Position numbers and translations under genes: made by a program
Notes under the pieces: model-generated
What the model was told of the DNA's origin: nothing
The model's input: only the letters and a program-made list of their open reading frames with translations
Databases searched by the model: none
Assembly (NCBI GenBank): GCA_020846745.1
Contig: JADLDI010000008.1
Coordinates: 218,385 to 282,384 of the forward strand
DNA length: 64,000 bases
Direction of reading: 5' to 3'
Source of the DNA: Bryobacterales bacterium
Lineage (GTDB): Bacteria; Acidobacteriota; Terriglobia; Bryobacterales; Bryobacteraceae
Part shown: piece after piece, positions 61,121 to 64,000 of the stretch
Layout: every line of letters starts with the position of its first letter
Numbering within the stretch: position 1 is the stretch's first letter

Positions 61121-62059
61121 ATGAAGGCCTTCAAGGTGAATCGCAATCAGCAGGACTACTATCGCGTCGATCTGCCCCCGCGCCTTTTCCTCGACGGCAA
61201 ACGCCGCTCTGTCATGGCCAAGACCCGCCGCGAGGCGATCGAGAAGGCCGAAGCCCTCATCGCCAAGCGCAAGAAGGGCCTCAATACGGACCGCGCCAAA
61301 GCCACCGTCGCCGAGTTCCTCACGCGCTTCCTCGACTACTACCAAACCGAAGGCGGCGTCGCGCTGCGCACTTGGCAGGATTACCGTTATCACATCGAAA
61401 CCAACATCGTGCCCGCCATCGGCGCGCTGCCGCTCGGCGAGTTGAAGCCGCTGCAAGTAGACGAGTGGATTCGCGGCCTGCGTGAACGCGGCCTTGGCGA
61501 CCGCACCATTGAATACGCGCAGTCCGTTTTGCGTCGCGCGCTGCAATTCGCGGTCGAGTGGGAAGTGATCGAGCGTAACCCGGCCGGCGCGCGTTTCCGG
61601 GCAGCGAAACGCAAGCGCACCGTGAAGCCGGGCGGCCAGCGGGTCCGCTTCCTCGATCCCGACGAGACGCGCCGGTTCCTCGAAGCCACCAAGGGCGGCG
61701 CCCATGAGGCGCTGTACGCGCTCGCTATCACCACCGGCATGCGCCCGGAGGAAGTCTACGGGCTCCGCTGGCGCGATCTCGATCTGGACCGTCGCAGGTT
61801 GACCGTCAACCAAGTGGTCGCCAAGACCCGCCGCAAGAAGCTCTACGACCTGCGCCACACCCATGCGTCGCTGCTCATCAACGAAGGTGTGCACCCCAAG
61901 CGCATCTCCGAACGGCTCGGCCATTCGTCGATCAAGCTGACCATGGACACGTACGGCCACCTGTTCGACGGCGCAGACCAGGAGTCGGCAGCGAAAATGG
62001 AGAAGCTGTTTGGACCGGAAAGGAAAGTGGTGCAGATCGCGGTGCGGAAGGCGTCGTAG
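61121..62059 (+). CDS. int: Tyrosine recombinase/integrase, internally shortened
   Basis: 312 residues. N-terminal arm-binding domain (1-60), SAM-like core-binding domain (about 65-150: TVAEFLTRFLDYYQ, LKPLQVDEWIRGLRE) and catalytic domain. Box I has TTGMRPEEVYGLRW (catalytic Arg); box II has LYDLRHTHASLLINEG (His, Arg), LGHSSIKLTMDTYGHL (His, nucleophile Tyr). Between LRWRDLDLD and LYDLRH only about 20 residues remain, where relatives have about 80-100, including the beta-hairpin lysine. It is therefore probably inactive, or the deletion kept the frame by chance. ATG 61121 has AGGAGA upstream. Confidence 0.85.
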   Translation: MKAFKVNRNQQDYYRVDLPPRLFLDGKRRSVMAKTRREAIEKAEALIAKRKKGLNTDRAKATVAEFLTRFLDYYQTEGGVALRTWQDYRYHIETNIVPAIGALPLGELKPLQVDEWIRGLRERGLGDRTIEYAQSVLRRALQFAVEWEVIERNPAGARFRAAKRKRTVKPGGQRVRFLDPDETRRFLEATKGGAHEALYALAITTGMRPEEVYGLRWRDLDLDRRRLTVNQVVAKTRRKKLYDLRHTHASLLINEGVHPKRISERLGHSSIKLTMDTYGHLFDGADQESAAKMEKLFGPERKVVQIAVRKAS

Positions 62060-62080
62060 TCGCGCTGGCGAGTGAGATGG

Positions 62081-62566
62081 CTATGCTTCCGTGCAGGGTG
62101 GAACCCATAGACGTGCCCCCGCTCGAACTGGAAATCTTCGAAGGCTCCTGCAAAGATCGCGTGCCGCCTGGGACAAGTCGTTACGAGCAACCTTGAAGAG
62201 TTCGAAGAACTCGTCGATTTCGGCCTCGACGTTTGGTGGCTTTGACTCCAGAGAGAAGTAAACTCGTAACTCGGCCGACTGCAGGTCTGCTGCCACGGCC
62301 TCGAACGAGAGGTTTGGCTCTGTGAAGAATATCCGCTCCTTTGTCGGTCTTCCGGTGGCCAAGCCAGCAAGCCAATTGGCGAGGTCGTGTGCCTCCATCG
62401 TGACGAGGCAAGGATCGACAAAGTTCCAGGAGCGTTCGGCGGAAACAACGCTCCCCGAAATCACCAACCAGTTCGAGTCCCACTCATCGTTCTCCAGTTC
62501 CGGAAACTGGTAGCGGACTATTTCGAGGTCGAATGTCGTGGCACCGTCAATGGATTGCAGTCTCAT
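62081..62566 (-). CDS. WapI-family immunity-like protein
   Basis: 161 residues. The pattern LEIVRYQFPELENDEWDSNWLVISG (about 13-37), then SWNFVDPCLVTMEAHDLANWLAGLA and FTEPNLSFEAV, then LRVYFSLESKPP matches proteins annotated as WapI-type immunity or related unknown-function families. It is convergent with the integrase (21 bases between stops) and lies 11 bases after the frameshifted DUF2199 gene. No matching toxin is in the window. Confidence 0.7.
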   Translation of the reverse strand: MRLQSIDGATTFDLEIVRYQFPELENDEWDSNWLVISGSVVSAERSWNFVDPCLVTMEAHDLANWLAGLATGRPTKERIFFTEPNLSFEAVAADLQSAELRVYFSLESKPPNVEAEIDEFFELFKVARNDLSQAARDLCRSLRRFPVRAGARLWVPPCTEA

Positions 62567-62577
62567 GGCTCTCGCAT

Positions 62578-63160
62578 CTAATAGCGCAGCACCGTTCCGA
62601 GTATGCGCTTAAGTCCGCGAAATCTGTCGGGCCGCAGCGCGGCGTTATGGTGCATGGCCATCTCCGCGATCTCGATAACGCGAGTCATCGTGATCCCGTC
62701 CCGCTGCTCCACCGCAAGGGGATGTTCGGTTGGTTCCAACTCGATGAATGGGCGGATTCCAACGGAGCGAGTGTGCACGTTGGTCTTGAGGCTTAGCGTC
62801 TCCGGGTAGCCAGGAAGGCGATTGCACAGCCACCCGAAGTAGGGCGGCTCTTCTGTGCGATTCGGGTCATGCCACCGATCACTCGCGCGTTTGAAGTTTT
62901 GTTTCGCTCCAGCGAGACCCACACGTCCCAAACGAAGGGGCCCGCCCGTCGACCACTGGAAGCTCCAGCGAGCCGCCGATGAAGAAGCGGTCCGGGTCGA
63001 TAATGCATTGATCCGATGAAAGATCACCCTTGGATCGACGTTGCGATGGCGTCAAGCCTGCCCATTCGTCGGGAGCTTCGACTGCCCAACTGAGCGGAGG
63101 CCCGGGATGCTCCTCGCCGCAGCACCGGCATCGAAAAGTTGTTGGAGCGGTCTCGGCCAT
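62578..63160 (-). pseudogene. DUF2199 protein, two frameshifts
   Basis: Three frames together give one DUF2199 protein. Frame 1 gives MAETAPTTFRCRCCGEEH through LELPVVDGRAP, frame 2 gives PFVWDVWVSLERN, and frame 3 gives QNFKRASDRWHDPN, then PPYFGWLCNRLPGYPETL, KTNVHTRSVGIRPFIELEP and TEHPLAVEQRDGI. The shifts lie in a C/G run (about 62932-62947) and an A run (about 62893-62912). Either the gene is dead or there are sequencing errors in homopolymers. The CxxC near the start is a zinc knuckle. Role unknown; first of a two-gene leftward unit. Confidence 0.8.
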
Positions 63161-63174
63161 CGGCGCCTCTCGAC

Positions 63175-63199
63175 TTGCTGACAAAACTGCTGACAAAAA
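63175..63199. repeat. Tandem TGCTGACAAAA motif, right inner end of segment B
   Basis: TGCTGACAAAA at 63176-63186 and TGCTGACAAAA at 63188-63198, head to tail and in the same orientation as the pair at 58261. It sits 46 bases inside the tRNA-derived repeat at 63246. Confidence 0.65.
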
Positions 63200-63207
63200 C
63201 ACCAAGA

Positions 63208-63222
63208 CCCGCCAGCGGCGGG
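63208..63222 (-). terminator. Short GC hairpin beside the att repeat
   Basis: CCCGCC-AGC-GGCGGG, a perfect 6-bp stem with a 3-base loop. On the minus strand it is followed by TCTTGGTGTTTTTG, so it could end transcription coming from the tRNA side before segment B. Confidence 0.45.
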
Positions 63223-63245
63223 CCTCTAAAACATTGATTTTATTC

Positions 63246-63290
63246 TGGAGCCACCCGCCGGGATCGAACCGGCGACCTGCTGATTACGAA
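63246..63290 (-). repeat. att-like repeat 3: 3' half of tRNA-Thr(CGT)
   Basis: Identical to the 41302 copy over 45 bases. The similarity continues to the right through ACAAAGCGGTCAACGCAAAT and the repA fragment, so segments A and C share the same distal end. No 5' half is visible to the right up to the window end. Confidence 0.88.
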
Positions 63291-63314
63291 ACAAAGCGGT
63301 CAACGCAAATCACT

Positions 63315-63878
63315 GAAAACACGGTTCAGGGAACGCTGTTTGCACCGCCATCTGACGCGGTTGTGGCGGAAGTTGAACAGGTTTCTGAACAGGTCGGCGT
63401 TTTTGAACCTGCGCCAGTCCGAGATGTTGGCACGACGAGCATCGGTCCTCTTCCGGAGACTAACACACGGCGCTCCGGGTTGGAGCGCACCGGCGATACG
63501 CTCGAATCGATCGTCGGTGAGTTCCGAATATCGAAGCGCCAGTTCCGGCAGGTGGAAAGCATCGGACTTGTTCGAGAGCGTCGTGACGCCGGTCAACAGC
63601 AGCTCGGGTTTGCCGCACGACCGTTTGTGCTGTGCGGTCTTCCCATTCGGCGGCCACCCCCTTCGACTCTGCTATACGAAAGACGCAATGGTCTGTTCAC
63701 TTTGCAGGTCACCGGTCATCCCCACTTCGGGCTGCCGTACGGCCAGGACAGGCTGGCTGTTCTTTTTCTGGCGACCCTTGCCGTACGTCAGCAGAGCCAG
63801 ACGATCCGGTTCCATTCCGCCACGGAGATGTTGGACACGTTTGGAATGGCGCGGGGCGGAAAGGAGTATCGCCGTTGA
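63315..63878 (+). pseudogene. Plasmid-type repA remnant, copy 2 (interrupted by an IS21-type element)
   Basis: Open from the att repeat through VVAEVEQVSEQVGVF, QQQLGFAARPFVLCGLPIRR, NGLFTLQVTGHPHFGLPYG and FGMARGGKEYRR, then a stop at 63876-63878 formed by the insertion sequence tip. It has no frameshift, unlike copy 1, but loses more of the C-terminus. Homology to copy 1 breaks exactly after CGCCGT at 63875. No native start codon is visible; reading through the repeat gives the well-known antisense-tRNA peptide, which is not real. Confidence 0.75.
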
Positions 63879-64000
63879 GTTCGATGCTCTCAATTGGCCC
63901 CATTTGATGGTCTGAATTGGCCCCACCTGGACAGCCCGGGGGGATGGCGGTTTGCCATCCTGCCGGAGATGGAAAGGAGAGCCAAATTGGAGCTGTTTGA
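63876..64000 (+). mobile_element. Left end of an IS21-family insertion sequence (runs off the window)
   Basis: Begins at TGAGTTCGATGC where the two repA copies diverge. Two internal AATTGGCCCCA repeats lie at about 63893-63903 and 63915-63925, typical of the multiple terminal repeats in IS21 ends. An istA-like start follows. The right end is outside the window. Confidence 0.65.
63987..64000 (+). CDS. istA: istA transposase, first codons only (partial)
   Basis: GGAAAGGAGAG at 63971-63981 precedes TTG 63987, giving (M)ELF and then GA at the window edge. Many IS21-family IstA proteins begin MELFEQIRR, and the position 110 bases inside the element end fits. Only four full codons are visible, so the call rests mainly on context. 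Confidence 0.5.

Larger units (their letters stand above)
58096..63290. mobile_element. Segment B: 5.15-kb integrative element with integrase, toxin-antitoxin and immunity-like genes
   Basis: Flanked by the tRNA-derived repeats at 58096 and 63246. Inside each end lies a tandem TGCTGACAAAA motif in the same orientation, as expected for recombinase arm sites. It carries one tyrosine integrase, a ribbon-helix-helix protein, a Phd/PIN toxin-antitoxin operon and several immunity-protein-like genes. No relaxase, helicase or phage structural gene is seen, so it would need help to spread. The integrase appears internally shortened and one gene is frameshifted, so the element may be decaying. Confidence 0.7.

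Noticed and set aside
63030..63290. Coding frame reading HPPGSNRRPADYE through the att repeats (also at 41293)
   Set aside because: This peptide is the familiar artefact of translating the antisense of a tRNA T-arm and anticodon arm; only the repA-like part downstream is genuine coding remnant.

Overview
The window looks like chromosome from an Acidobacteriota of the Bryobacterales/Solibacter type. The evidence is a VWFA-related protein of the acidobacterial kind, three Oar-like TonB-dependent receptors with N-terminal carboxypeptidase-regulatory domains, a PSD1 cytochrome/DUF1501 pair, YVTN-propeller and HzsA-like cytochromes, ASPIC/UnbV and FG-GAP proteins, and a high GC content. I have no 16S rRNA or other marker, so the placement is an inference from protein families.

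Region 1 (1-13.2 kb): small secreted and membrane proteins, then a tightly packed leftward operon. It reads MBL-fold exonuclease, ATP-dependent DNA ligase, Lhr-type helicase and PdeM phosphoesterase (the known ligase-associated DNA-damage-response set). It then runs by a 4-base overlap into a class II DAHP synthase and by a short gap into a PQQ-propeller protein.

Region 2 (13.3-23.8 kb): a nucleotide-sugar epimerase, then a translationally coupled leftward five-gene corrinoid methyltransferase cluster (UroD-like methyltransferase, corrinoid protein, homocysteine methyltransferase domain, DUF1638, second UroD-like methyltransferase). After it come a Gfo/Idh/MocA oxidoreductase, an AlaX-like tRNA-editing protein with a clear promoter, and a divergent secreted GH38 alpha-mannosidase-like protein.

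Region 3 (23.8-36.5 kb): one leftward run of five genes behind a strong sigma70-like promoter whose spacer holds a palindrome. The genes encode an outer-membrane receptor, a glycosidase-like lipoprotein, a tandem RidA/chorismatase-like protein, a diheme HzsA-like protein fused to a formylglycine-generating-enzyme-like domain, and a diheme YVTN-propeller cytochrome. This is the best candidate for an undescribed uptake-and-oxidation system. A gluconate-dehydrogenase-like GMC oxidoreductase pair (36.6-39.0 kb) diverges from it, followed by an FG-GAP protein.

Region 4 (41.3-64 kb): a tRNA-associated island array. Three direct copies of a 45-bp sequence, the 3' half of tRNA-Thr(CGT) on the minus strand, lie at 41302, 58096 and 63246, with a degenerate fourth copy just upstream of a tyrosine integrase. 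No 5' tRNA half is visible, so the intact tRNA should lie beyond 64000. Segment A (16.8 kb) carries a broken plasmid-type repA, a GntR regulator, two receptors with look-alike operators, a PSD1/DUF1501 pair, TPR proteins and an ASPIC/UnbV protein. Segment B (5.15 kb) carries a Phd/PIN toxin-antitoxin operon, several immunity-protein-like genes, a ribbon-helix-helix protein behind five 10-bp tandem repeats, and an integrase that seems to lack an internal segment. Segment C opens with a second repA fragment interrupted by the left end of an IS21-family element that runs off the window.
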